A stretch of 64,000 nt of DNA from Sphingobacterium faecium (GTDB lineage: Bacteria; Bacteroidota; Bacteroidia; Sphingobacteriales; Sphingobacteriaceae), in contig NZ_QBKH01000003.1 in NCBI RefSeq assembly GCF_003054045.1, positions 248,001 through 312,000 on the forward strand, read 5' to 3'. The notes under the pieces were generated by a model. It had not been told where the DNA came from. It ran no database searches and saw nothing but the letters and a program-made list of their open reading frames with translations. The position numbers were made by a program, and so were the translations under genes. This document shows, one piece after another, positions 41,713 through 50,894 of the stretch (its first letter is position 1; each line of letters begins with the position of its first letter).

Positions 41713-44355
41713 TTATATTAGCTTAAAGATAAGTTGATGTTTACCTGAACCCAGTTGTATAGTTGCTTGGTCTTTTATATTCGTTGGAGGATAAAATGTA
41801 GCTGTAGCATTAGCCGGTATCACAACATCATAGGTTATGGTCTTCTTGTTTTTTTTCCACTTGGAGACAATTGTACCATAGGCTGATCGGTGCGTCACTT
41901 CAGATTGATCGAGTGTACGCGGGAATATCGGCTTTAATAAAATATGTTTAAATCCCGGTTGATCAGTGTCAGGTAAAATACCTCCCAGAGACTTAAAGAA
42001 CCAGCTACCTATTTCACCAAACATCATATGGTTATCCGAGATATCTCTTTCAGATGCCAGGTCCCAATTTTCCAACAATGTAGTAGCTCCATTCACAACC
42101 CACCAGCCCCATGAAGGGTAAGTGTCTTGTACAGCAACTTGATATGCAGTTTCTTCATAACCATTGTTTTTTAAAGCATTTAATAGAGCTTTTGCTCCCA
42201 AAACACCAACATCCAGATGGAAATTTGTTTCTTCAACTTTCTTGTTCAGATTGAACGCAACCTTAGACCTCATGTCTTCAGGGACTACGTCCCAATGCAA
42301 CGGCATACTTAATTCTGTTTGCGTTCCGCTTGCATAAATTCCAGTTGATACATCTAAAAATTTATTATTGATGGCACTTTTGATTTTTTTACTTAAAGCA
42401 TTATATTTCACATAATCATCCTGTTTGCCAAATAGCTTTGCTGCAGATGCCAATATGGTCGCATCAACGTAGAAATAGATAGAAGAGGTAAGCTCAAGAT
42501 TGGATGTTGATTTAACAGGTACCCAATCTCCTCTACCAAAAGTAGTTAGTCCCTCTGGACTAATGCGCGACACGTAGTTAACATAGCGTTTTATATTTTC
42601 ATAACAATCCTCCAAAAGCCTACTATCTCCGTAAAATAGATATATTTGCCATGGGATAATGGCGATTGTACTGGTCCAGTCCAACCCATTTGCCGTGCCA
42701 TATCCCCATCCTCCTGTGGGAATAATATCGGGCAGTACCCCATTTGGTTGTTGTTCATCACGATGATCAGCTAACCACTTTTCATAAACTGTAATGCCAT
42801 CAAAATTGTATAAAGCAGTTTCAATAGCGAGATGTCCATCGCCTGTCCAACCATTTTTTTCTCTTTGTGGACAATCTGTTGGATACCCCATTAAATTAGA
42901 AAGATAAGCGTTATTGGTTACTTTCCAAAGGTCATTGACCAGTTTCGAAGATGTTTTGACTTCCCCAAGTGCATCAACATCACTATGCATGAAATAAGAA
43001 GTAATTTTTAAATCTTGAAGCGAAATAGGTTCCGTACTATTTATCTCAACATAGCGAAATCCTTTATAATTAAATTTAGGAATAAATTCATCCTCTTTTT
43101 TACCACTTAATGTGAAGATATCCGTTTGGAAGGGATCTATAGACTTATCTCCGCGAAAATAAACATCGATATTAGATAAATTAATTCGGCCATGATCATC
43201 CAGACGTTCCCCATGTTTTATTTTCAGTACTGTTCCAGCAGCTCCCTTTGCTTTCACTTCCGTTACACCTGCCATATTTTGCCCCATGTCAAAGACATAA
43301 GTTTTATCATCTATTTTTTTGATGGAAATTGGTGAATAGGGGGTGATCAATCGAATTGGTACCGTTTGTTGCGAAATAATAAGTTCTGCAGGAGCACTCC
43401 GATATTTCACACCTTTCCATTTTGAGTCATTAAAATGAGCTTTATTCCAATCTTCTTGTTCTAATCTTGCATCATAGTGCTCGCCAGTATAAATACTATT
43501 ATAAGTAATTGGTCCAGAAGAAGTCTTCCAATCTTGTTCAGATACAACCGTTTCTTCGGTACCATCTGTGTAGACAATACGCAAATCCATACAAAATGCA
43601 GGACGATTTCTCCACGGTGCTTTATCGAAATCCCATACTGCGAGAGATTGGTGATTGTACCAACCATTTCCCAGAATAACTCCAATAGCATTTTTACCCG
43701 ATTGCAATTGTTTTGTAACATCATGTACAACGTATAGTGTGCGTTTGTCGAAACGCGTATACATCGGATCAAGCCAATTTTTACCCACCTTTTCTCCATT
43801 TAAAGACAGCTCATATAATCCTGCCGCCGCAATATATGCTCGTGCAGATTGAATTGTTTTTTTTATTTCAAATGCCTTTCTGAAATAAGGTGCTTGTTTG
43901 TGATGAATATCATGATGATCGCTTATCCATGAACCTTTCCAATTCGATCGTCCCATCATCCCTGTTTCAAAAGTTGAAATTTCCGAAGAACTTGGTTTTC
44001 CGTTTTTGTCCCATACATTGACCTTCCAATAATACTTCGTTAATGGATCTAGCCTTTTACCCTTATATGAAACAATAATGTCAGATTTAGACTGCTTACC
44101 TGTATCCCAGTGCTCACCTATATTATTACTAACAGCAATTGAATCTGTACCGACTAAGAGCTGGTATGCTGTCTGCATAGCGCCTTGTCGTGTATCTTTA
44201 AGCATCCATGTCAATCTGGGATTCGGGATATCTACACCCATAGGATTGTTTAAATGTTCGCATTTGAGACTGATTGGTTCACAAATGCTTACATTCTCTT
44301 GGGCATAAAGATGAGTATGTATGGCTAGGAATGTAATAAATAAGGCTATCTTCAT
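41713..44355 (-). CDS. Secreted alpha-L-rhamnosidase (GH78)
   Basis: An 880-aa protein with a Sec signal (MKIALFITFLAIHTHLYAQ). The domain order is that of GH78: an Ig-like domain (LKCEHLNNPMGVDIPNPRLTWML), the jelly-roll N-domain (ARAYIAAAGLYELSLNGEKVG), a concanavalin-like part, the (alpha/alpha)6 catalytic domain with DCPQREKNGWTGD and WDWTST-like region, and a C-terminal beta domain. It cleaves terminal alpha-L-rhamnose from plant or bacterial glycans, probably in the periplasm. It is divergent from the two Gfo/Idh/MocA genes. No SusC/SusD pair is adjacent, so it is not a classical PUL. Confidence 0.93.
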   Translation of the reverse strand: MKIALFITFLAIHTHLYAQENVSICEPISLKCEHLNNPMGVDIPNPRLTWMLKDTRQGAMQTAYQLLVGTDSIAVSNNIGEHWDTGKQSKSDIIVSYKGKRLDPLTKYYWKVNVWDKNGKPSSSEISTFETGMMGRSNWKGSWISDHHDIHHKQAPYFRKAFEIKKTIQSARAYIAAAGLYELSLNGEKVGKNWLDPMYTRFDKRTLYVVHDVTKQLQSGKNAIGVILGNGWYNHQSLAVWDFDKAPWRNRPAFCMDLRIVYTDGTEETVVSEQDWKTSSGPITYNSIYTGEHYDARLEQEDWNKAHFNDSKWKGVKYRSAPAELIISQQTVPIRLITPYSPISIKKIDDKTYVFDMGQNMAGVTEVKAKGAAGTVLKIKHGERLDDHGRINLSNIDVYFRGDKSIDPFQTDIFTLSGKKEDEFIPKFNYKGFRYVEINSTEPISLQDLKITSYFMHSDVDALGEVKTSSKLVNDLWKVTNNAYLSNLMGYPTDCPQREKNGWTGDGHLAIETALYNFDGITVYEKWLADHRDEQQPNGVLPDIIPTGGWGYGTANGLDWTSTIAIIPWQIYLFYGDSRLLEDCYENIKRYVNYVSRISPEGLTTFGRGDWVPVKSTSNLELTSSIYFYVDATILASAAKLFGKQDDYVKYNALSKKIKSAINNKFLDVSTGIYASGTQTELSMPLHWDVVPEDMRSKVAFNLNKKVEETNFHLDVGVLGAKALLNALKNNGYEETAYQVAVQDTYPSWGWWVVNGATTLLENWDLASERDISDNHMMFGEIGSWFFKSLGGILPDTDQPGFKHILLKPIFPRTLDQSEVTHRSAYGTIVSKWKKNKKTITYDVVIPANATATFYPPTNIKDQATIQLGSGKHQLIFKLI

Positions 44356-44917
44356 TCTAAATTATTTGTTATCCTCTCTTACGCAATATACAATCAAGTC
44401 ATAGCGTATTTGAGGTGGTTATTTTGGTTTATATCTATCGTAAAATTACAATTTTCCTCATGTATTCACTAATGCTAATGCGTTTTAGTAATTTAAATAA
44501 ATCCTTTCTGCAAATTTTAATAATTGTCATGCTGTGACCCTGAAATTATAAAACCCGATAAATCGAGTTTAAGAGACGTTAGTTTTGTAACTTATTTAAT
44601 ATATTAAGAACACATACATCGAATAATAGGTCTCTTTGTTTTCTTTAAAAAGAGCACTCACTATCAATAAAATCAAGATTTATGAGGTCATGATGATGTT
44701 GTTTAATTATCATGATCTATGTTTTTATGAAATAGGCTAATCTTCAGCAGTTTGAGTCAAGCATTATTTTTTCTATATTAGAAATTATAAACTAAACAAA
44801 AACCTGAAATCAGCTGATTTTTAATTAAGGATACCATGAACTGGAAAGTTATAAGCTTTTCAATTAATGATAAATTTATAGCATTTTCATGTGCCTTTTA
44901 AAAATTAGCTATTCTAT
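44356..44917. other. Divergent control region between the GH78 and Gfo/Idh genes
   Basis: 562 nt without a gene. The imperfect inverted repeat TCATGATGAT / ATTATCATGA at 44688-44715 looks like an operator. No full TAnnTTTG box was found close to either start. The rest is AT-rich and featureless. Confidence 0.45.
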
Positions 44918-46207
44918 ATGATCATGAATAGACAAAAATTTCTTAAAGCGTCAACATTATTAGCTGCATCTGCATTCTTATTTCAAGGAACTCATGGACT
45001 TGCCGAAACAAAAAAAATCCGTGTTGCTGTGATCGGTGTGAATGGAATGGGGTGGTCTAATTTAATGGCAATATTGAAAAATAAAAATGTGATTTGTACA
45101 GCACTGTGTGATGTCGATGAAAACGTGCTTAATCAGCGTGTTGCTGAATTGGATAAACGTAATATAAAGGTTCAATCTTACATTGATTACAGGGACTTAT
45201 TAAAAGATAAAAATGTGGATGCAGTTATTATTGCGACACCCGATCATTGGCATTGCTTGATGATGGTAGATGCTGTAAAAGCAGGTAAACATGTTTATAT
45301 AGAAAAACCAATAGGCAATTCAGTCAAAGAATGTGAGGTCATGGTGACTGCTGCTCAAAAACACAATGCAATTGTTCAGGTAGGGCAGTGGCAACGCAGC
45401 CAACAGCATTTTGAAGATGCAATGAAATTTTTACATGGTGGTAGTCTAGGTAAAGTGCGGATGGTTAAAGTTTGGGCATACCTAGGTTGGAAGAAAGATG
45501 TTCCAATTTTACCAGATACTGCAATTCCATCTGGAGTACACTATGACCGATGGCTAGGTCCCGCTCCTAAAAGACCATTTAATCGGAATCGATTTCATTT
45601 TAATTTTCGTTGGTTTTGGGATTATGCAGGTGGCTTGATGACAGATTGGGGAGTACATATGTTAGATTTTGCACTCATCGGGATGAATGTTTCTGATCCA
45701 CGTTCAATAATGGCAGCAGGAGGTAAATTTGCCTACCCTGATGATGTAGAGGAGACTCCAGATACCTTGACTACTTTATATGAATTCGATGGTTTTAACG
45801 TGCAGTGGGAGCATGCTATTGGAATTGACCAGGGCCCCTATAACAAAGGACATGGAGTCGCTTTTATAGGTAACAACGGAACTTTAGTGCTCAATAGACA
45901 AGGTTGGGAAGTATTGCCAGAAGGTAATCGAATGGAAGCAGTTCCACTACAAAAAGCAAAAGACGATGGATTGGAAAGACATATGAACAATTTTGTGGAA
46001 GCGATCTTTACACAAAACAGAACTATACTCAAAGCACCAATTGAAGCTGGTGCCCATATTGCCATTTTATCACAAATGGGAAATATTGCTTATAGAACAG
46101 GTAAAAAGTTGTATTGGAATAAAGAGAAACAACAATTTTCAGATAAAGAGGCCAATAGATATTTAGCTGCAGCTTACCATAACGGCTATACATACCCTAA
46201 AATTTAG
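44918..46207 (+). CDS. Secreted Gfo/Idh/MocA-family oxidoreductase (1)
   Basis: A 429-aa protein with a signal peptide (RQKFLKASTLLAASAFLFQGTHG), likely Tat- or Sec-exported. The Rossmann fold starts RVAVIGVNGMGWSNLM, with DAVIIATPDHWH and the catalytic VYIEKPIG. GGLMTDWGVHMLDFAL is typical of the secreted group near glycan genes. These enzymes use a tightly bound NAD(P) and have been linked to redox-based glycoside cleavage through 3-keto intermediates. A second, related gene follows 150 nt later. Start: ATG at 44918 or the second ATG at 44924; not decided. Confidence 0.9.
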   Translation: MIMNRQKFLKASTLLAASAFLFQGTHGLAETKKIRVAVIGVNGMGWSNLMAILKNKNVICTALCDVDENVLNQRVAELDKRNIKVQSYIDYRDLLKDKNVDAVIIATPDHWHCLMMVDAVKAGKHVYIEKPIGNSVKECEVMVTAAQKHNAIVQVGQWQRSQQHFEDAMKFLHGGSLGKVRMVKVWAYLGWKKDVPILPDTAIPSGVHYDRWLGPAPKRPFNRNRFHFNFRWFWDYAGGLMTDWGVHMLDFALIGMNVSDPRSIMAAGGKFAYPDDVEETPDTLTTLYEFDGFNVQWEHAIGIDQGPYNKGHGVAFIGNNGTLVLNRQGWEVLPEGNRMEAVPLQKAKDDGLERHMNNFVEAIFTQNRTILKAPIEAGAHIAILSQMGNIAYRTGKKLYWNKEKQQFSDKEANRYLAAAYHNGYTYPKI

Positions 46208-46357
46208 ATTTAGTAATCTTAAGGTATGCTTATTTAAACTAAACCTATAGCGGAAAACCGTCATTATTAAAAAGTTTAATGACATAAATAAAAATCATAT
46301 AGATCAAAAATATTAAAATATAGACCTATAAAGGACTTAACCAAGTATATACTAATT

Positions 46358-47641
46358 ATGAATAGGAGAGATTTTATAGATAAAAGTGTGAAAGCTAGTT
46401 TGGCTTTTACAATTGTTCCCCGATCGGTATTGGGAGGAGCAAATTTTATAGCACCTAGTGATCGGATCAATCTGGCATATATCGGAGTAGGTAAACAATC
46501 TTATACCCTTATGAATGGTTTAGCGAATTGCAAAGAGGTATTGATACATGCGGCATCTGATGTCGATTCTAAAAAGTTGAACAATTTCATTTTAGAGACG
46601 ACCAAAACGCAAACAACTTTGAGAAAACCATCCATTCAAATGAAAGGTTATGGGTTATATCGCGAGCTATTGGAACGAAAAGATATTGATGCTGTGGTCA
46701 TTGCTACTCCCGATCATTGGCATGCACAAGTTGCCGTAGATGCAGCTCGTGCAGGAAAGGATATCTATTGCGAAAAACCTCTAGCATTGACCATTGCTGA
46801 AGGCCGAGCGATGGTTAATGCGAGTAGAAAGTATGATCGAGTTTTTCAAACAGGAAGCATGCAAAGATCTTCTTACAATTTTAGACAAGCAGTGAATCTG
46901 ATACGAAATGGGTATATAGGGCAGGTGAAGGAAGTAAATGTAGCTATTGGAGAACCGGTGAAACAATGTGATTTACCAACGATGCCAGTTCCAAAGGAAC
47001 TAGACTGGGATATGTGGGTAGGACCATCTATGTATCGTGGATATCATCCGATATTAGCCCCAAGGTTAGAAGATCCAGAGTGGGCTGGTTGGAGATGGTA
47101 TCGTGATTTTGGTGGTGGTTATATTACAGATTGGGGTGCGCATATGTTTGATATCGTACAATGGGCTTTGGATATGGATCGAAGCGGACCAGAGTTATTT
47201 CTCCCACCTAAAAAACCGATGGCTCAACATGGCCTTTCATTTATTTATAAAAATGGAGTAAAAGTCAATCATACGCCTTGGGGAGAGCACAATGCTATAC
47301 AGTTTATTGGTACAGAAGGTAAGATCGAAGTGAGCCGTTCCTTTTTACGAACAAGTCCAGAGCGTTTAGCCTCTTTAAAGTTGACTGCACAAGATAAACT
47401 TGTTTATCACAGTGATAACCATTATCAAGACTGGATAGATGCAATTAAGAAAAGGTCAAAACCCATATGTGACGTTGAGATCGGGCATCGCACAAGTTCG
47501 GTTTGTAATGCCGTGAATATCGCATATGAATTGCAAAAGGATTTAAAATGGAATCCAGAAAAAGAAGAGTTTAATAATTATTCCGCTAATTTGATGAGGA
47601 GTAGATCATATCGGGGAGAATGGGATTTTAATGCATTTTAA
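46358..47641 (+). CDS. Secreted Gfo/Idh/MocA-family oxidoreductase (2)
   Basis: A 427-aa protein with a twin-arginine-like start (MNRRDFIDKSVKASLAFTIVPRSVLGG). NLAYIGVGKQSYTLM starts the Rossmann fold; AVVIATPDHWHAQVAVD and IYCEKPLALTIAEG hold the Lys-Pro catalytic motif; GGGYITDWGAHMFDIVQWAL follows. It is clearly related to the gene before it, so the pair may act in sequence on one sugar. The DUF1080 protein at 235, a predicted 3-keto-glycoside hydrolase, is far away but could act in the same chemistry (inference). Confidence 0.92.
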   Translation: MNRRDFIDKSVKASLAFTIVPRSVLGGANFIAPSDRINLAYIGVGKQSYTLMNGLANCKEVLIHAASDVDSKKLNNFILETTKTQTTLRKPSIQMKGYGLYRELLERKDIDAVVIATPDHWHAQVAVDAARAGKDIYCEKPLALTIAEGRAMVNASRKYDRVFQTGSMQRSSYNFRQAVNLIRNGYIGQVKEVNVAIGEPVKQCDLPTMPVPKELDWDMWVGPSMYRGYHPILAPRLEDPEWAGWRWYRDFGGGYITDWGAHMFDIVQWALDMDRSGPELFLPPKKPMAQHGLSFIYKNGVKVNHTPWGEHNAIQFIGTEGKIEVSRSFLRTSPERLASLKLTAQDKLVYHSDNHYQDWIDAIKKRSKPICDVEIGHRTSSVCNAVNIAYELQKDLKWNPEKEEFNNYSANLMRSRSYRGEWDFNAF

Positions 47642-47892
47642 ACAAACCAAGTGATTTTCCGTGCGTCCCAAGATCGCAGTTGCTTCTTTGGGATAGATCA
47701 TAGATGATATTTATTTTTCATTGTAAGTTTACTTTGAGGCATGATCTTTTGACCAGATCATCCTGTGAATGAATATGGATGGTGGGTTACCATAGACAGA
47801 CATTCCCTATCAAAGCATTTGCTATGCAAGTATCAAGCTATCATAATGTATGGGTAAGGCTTGTTTGCCTATGTGCGGTATTGACATCGGAT

Positions 47893-48000
47893 AAGTGTAT
47901 AGTAAGTGCATAGTAAGTGTATCAAACACCCTGTTTTAATACTGTATCTATGCACTATCTATGCTTTACATATGCTTATGCCATGCTTTATTGATGCATA
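47893..48000. repeat. Inverted array of 11-bp phased repeats
   Basis: Three direct copies (AAGTGTATAGT, AAGTGCATAGT, AAGTGTATCAA; 47893-47925) are followed, after a short spacer, by copies in the opposite orientation (ATCTATGCACT, ATCTATGCTTT, ACATATGCTTA, TGCCATGCTTT, ATTGATGCATA; 47946-48000). The ATGC core recurs every 11 bp five times, with a sixth weaker copy at 47935-47945. Confidence 0.85.
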
Positions 48001-48470
48001 GCATCTACTTGACCGATGCGGCATTGCACTTTAATTTTTGCAAATCAGGTTTAATTCCTCTCCAGAAAAATGCTGTTATTGGTTAGTCATTTACTAAAAT
48101 AAGTTTTTCCTATAGAAATAAGTTTTATTCCTGATCGTTTAGATTTTTATGGCATGAAATGAAGTAAAAACGGTATTTATTCCCCATATTTCCGGTTATC
48201 TCCGCTTTTGGAGCTACCGCTTTTGGATGGATGGTCATCTTCGCAGTGTCAAAACAATAAAGTCATAGCAAGAGTATAAAGTTTAATCAAATTAAATGGA
48301 ACGATCGGGTATCTTTTCTTTTACAAATCAAAAAGTGTGGGTTACCAAGCACGGATGAAAACACGACATGGCCAACAGATCGGCATTCCCGTTCTACTGG
48401 GACGCGCAGCCATCTTGATTCATGAGCCCTATTTTTAATGATGGGCATGTTTTTTTTGAGTATGATTGAA

Positions 48471-48510
48471 AAAAAAGATATCATCCAATCACTGTGGGAT
48501 ATCTTTTTTT
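48471..48510 (-). terminator. Intrinsic terminator of the 93-aa gene
   Basis: AAAAAAGATATC / GATATCTTTTTT with a 15-nt loop and T runs on both strands, 44 nt beyond the stop codon of the gene at 48554. Confidence 0.75.
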
Positions 48511-48553
48511 GGACTTTAATTTTTGGAACGATAGGTCATGGTACTATTGGAAA

Positions 48554-48835
48554 TTAATTTGAAACAGCGATAATGCTTTCAAAAACTTTGTCCATAAAGA
48601 GTACCGTATCCATATTCTTTTCATACTTCCTATGCTCAAAGAGAAGCTCAAAATTGCCGTTATATTTCATTGCAACAAGTTCAAATTTGCGCAGTTCTAA
48701 CCAGGTTGGAATCTCCGCGATACTGGGTACTGCACAGGTGATGGTTTTAAAATTTCCTTGTTGAATAATGCTATAATGAACATGGACTGGAGTAGAGGTC
48801 TTCTTCGGGTAGCTGACCATAATGTTTAGTTTCAT
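48554..48835 (-). CDS. Hypothetical protein, 93 aa
   Basis: A 93-aa soluble protein (MKLNIMVSYPKKTSTPVHVHYS, then TCAVPSIAEIPTWLELRKFELVAMKY-type strands and a helix EKNMDTVLFMDKVFESI). The alternating strand-helix composition looks like a real folded protein, not noise. I do not recognise the family. It ends in a proper terminator, and stands inside a region that otherwise looks like decayed mobile DNA, so it may be a surviving cargo or accessory gene of that element. Confidence 0.5.
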   Translation of the reverse strand: MKLNIMVSYPKKTSTPVHVHYSIIQQGNFKTITCAVPSIAEIPTWLELRKFELVAMKYNGNFELLFEHRKYEKNMDTVLFMDKVFESIIAVSN

Positions 48836-49311
48836 ACTGAATATAAAAATGTAATAAATCGTTGATCCTGCTCACTACGAAGAGCAAGAATCGCTAAGTG
48901 CAGACGATCTGCCTAAAGCCAGAAAGATAGAAGAAGAGATGTCGTTATCAATGAACGAGGACGTAGCGTAATCTCAGTTTTTTAATCACATTTCTGTAAG
49001 ATACTGAAATTAAGTTGAATAAACAAATTCCGGAAATTGACTCTCTATAAATAAGATGTTTTTATAGAGCTAAAAAAATACTCGAATTGTTAGATTGGAA
49101 ATCTTGGAAACAGAAAAATATGTTTTATTTATAGGAGATGAGGCTAGTTAATTTGATATGGTTAAGGATAGGCCTAAAGCTTGGTTGTAGAACTCATGAT
49201 TTTCACGCCAAATACAGATATGGTGATTGGGGCATGATATATCCCTTTGTTAAGGACTAGCCTATACATCATATCGGCTTAGATCTAGTCTGTAAGAGTT
49301 AAAAATAAGAG
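48836..49311. other. Gene-poor region, probable decayed mobile element (right part)
   Basis: About 476 nt with only the remnant at 48858-48971. The rest shows no ORF, repeat or tRNA. Confidence 0.45.
48858..48971 (+). pseudogene. C-terminal remnant of an unknown gene
   Basis: A 37-codon open stretch with no start codon (a stop lies directly before it) reads as strongly protein-like: IVDPAHYEEQESL, SADDLPKARKIEEEM, SLSMNEDVA, stop. GC and codon choice differ from the AT-rich surroundings. It looks like the tail of a longer acidic protein, as found at the ends of conjugation or plasmid-partition genes, but the family is not known. Confidence 0.5.
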
Positions 49312-49348
49312 AAAAAAATTGATCAGCTAATGATAGCGGATCAATTTT
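49312..49348 (-). terminator. Intrinsic terminator of fabH
   Basis: AAAATTGATC / GATCAATTTT with a 14-nt loop and T run on the minus strand. Confidence 0.8.
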
Positions 49349-49376
49349 ATATATCATCACTTATTAAAATAGTTTA

Positions 49377-50375
49377 TTATATCATCCAACGGAATATACT
49401 TGCTCCCCAAGAAAATCCAGCACCAAAAGCCGTGAGCATAACTAAATCTCCAGTTTTCATCAACTTGACATTTTCCCAAATACATAACGGAATTGTGGCT
49501 GCTATTGTATTACCTAGATATTCGATATTGCTTAAGGTACGCCCCTCAGGAATATTCAATGATCGACCTACAGCATCAATAATACGTTGGTTTGCTTGAT
49601 GGGGTACTACCCAGTTTACATCCTCAACCGTTATATTATTACGTTCCATAACTTTTGTACAAGCATCGCTCATGGATTGAACTGCTTTTTTAAAGACCGT
49701 TTTACCATCTTGACGAAGGTATCTTTTTTGTGTATCGTTGTCCGCTAAACAGATCGGATATTGCGTTCCGCCAGCTTCAATATTTAAAAATGCACGTCCA
49801 TCTCCATTACTTTGAAGATATGCATCCATGATCCCACCTTCTGTAGAAGGTTGCAAAAGCACCACTCCAGCACCATCACCAAATAGAATATTTGTTGATC
49901 GATCATGGATATCAACATAGGTACTGATATTATCAGCGCCAACAATCAGTACATTTTTGTATCGACCAGTCTCTACAAGTGAAGCACCCATATCCAAAGC
50001 ATACAAAAATCCTGAACACGCTGCATTGATATCAAACGCCCAAACATGAGTAAGACCTAGTTTTTCAGCAATAATGTTGGCAGTTGCAGGCATGGGCATA
50101 TCTGGAGTGGATGTAGCTACCAAAATAGCATCTACTTCATCCAAGTTTTTACCGTACTTAGCAACAAGATCCTCAATAGCACGAACAGCCATATCCGAAG
50201 TCGCCAATTCATCTTCTAATATGCGACGTTCTTTGATACCGGTTCTTTTGATGATCCATTCATCATTCGTATCACATAATTTTTCTAAGTCAGAATTTGT
50301 TCGTTTATTTTGAGGGATATAACCTCCAATTGCGGTAATTGCAGCGTAAAGTTTATTCGGGAGAGTTGTATTCAT
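49377..50375 (-). CDS. fabH: 3-oxoacyl-[ACP] synthase III (FabH)
   Basis: A 332-aa condensing enzyme. The catalytic triad reads Cys in NAACSGFLYAL, His in VPHQANQRI and Asn in LGNTIAATIP; the C-terminal FGAGFSWGASIFRW is typical. It starts fatty acid synthesis by condensing an acyl-CoA with malonyl-ACP. NTIAATIP in place of the usual NTSAASIP is a small departure near the Asn. It does not sit with plsX/rpmF as the housekeeping fabH often does, so it could be a second copy, possibly for branched-chain or secondary lipid products. Confidence 0.93.
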   Translation of the reverse strand: MNTTLPNKLYAAITAIGGYIPQNKRTNSDLEKLCDTNDEWIIKRTGIKERRILEDELATSDMAVRAIEDLVAKYGKNLDEVDAILVATSTPDMPMPATANIIAEKLGLTHVWAFDINAACSGFLYALDMGASLVETGRYKNVLIVGADNISTYVDIHDRSTNILFGDGAGVVLLQPSTEGGIMDAYLQSNGDGRAFLNIEAGGTQYPICLADNDTQKRYLRQDGKTVFKKAVQSMSDACTKVMERNNITVEDVNWVVPHQANQRIIDAVGRSLNIPEGRTLSNIEYLGNTIAATIPLCIWENVKLMKTGDLVMLTAFGAGFSWGASIFRWMI

Positions 50376-50894
50376 ATATTATGGTTATCATATTCAAGTA
50401 TGATCTGCCTGTTGTAATTTTAGTTTAAATTTATTTTATAGCCAATGAGCCTATCTTATTGTAATAACCTTTACTTATTTTCCAAAAAAGACTTCTAAAG
50501 GAGGTGTAAAAATAGAATAATTTATACAACAGTATGAAAAATATTAAGATTGTGACAAAATCATTACGATGAGGCTCTTTTTTTGAACCGAATCGCAAAA
50601 CGGTCTAGTATTGATACCGTCTGAATTTTATTGTTTAGAATTTAATTTTGATAATGATGATGTTTGCAAAATATATGAAATTATTGTAATCGGATGAATA
50701 CATACTTTAGAACAGGTAGTTAGTTTCCTAACTTTTTAGTAAAAAGATAAATTAAAACCTTTAGCATTTATTCTACTTGAAAAATATTTATTTTACCCCT
50801 TTAATATTAGAAACAGTTTCCTTAAATTGTTGTGACTATCCTCATCTTACTGGTCATAAGATTATGATAGTTGCATTCTCATTATTATATAAAC
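50376..50894. other. Divergent intergenic region between fabH and the GNAT gene
   Basis: 519 AT-rich nt. It contains AAAGGAGGTG (50497-50506), a perfect SD-like sequence with no gene at a usable distance; the nearest ATG (50534) begins a 12-codon frame. No promoter consensus, tRNA or repeat was seen. Confidence 0.4.

Larger units (their letters stand above)
47642..48553. other. Gene-poor region, probable decayed mobile element (left part)
   Basis: 912 nt with no credible CDS. It contains a weak hairpin at 47667-47693, the 11-bp repeat array (47893-48000) and two CCGCTTTTGGA copies 15 bp apart (48202-48212, 48217-48227). From 48287 to 48484 a 65-codon minus-strand frame (a core reads HVVFSSVLGNPHFLICKR) has higher GC than its surroundings and seems to be a remnant. 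No transposase motif was found. Confidence 0.5.

Noticed and set aside
46208..46357. Terminator or operator between the two Gfo/Idh genes
   Set aside because: No hairpin with a T run or clear repeat was found; the pair could be one transcript.
48287..48484. 65-codon minus-strand ORF
   Set aside because: No terminator, promoter or known family. It is reported as part of a GC-shifted remnant, not as a gene.
47642..49311. Complete transposon or integron
   Set aside because: No transposase, integrase or clear terminal inverted repeats were found; only remnants and repeats can be supported.
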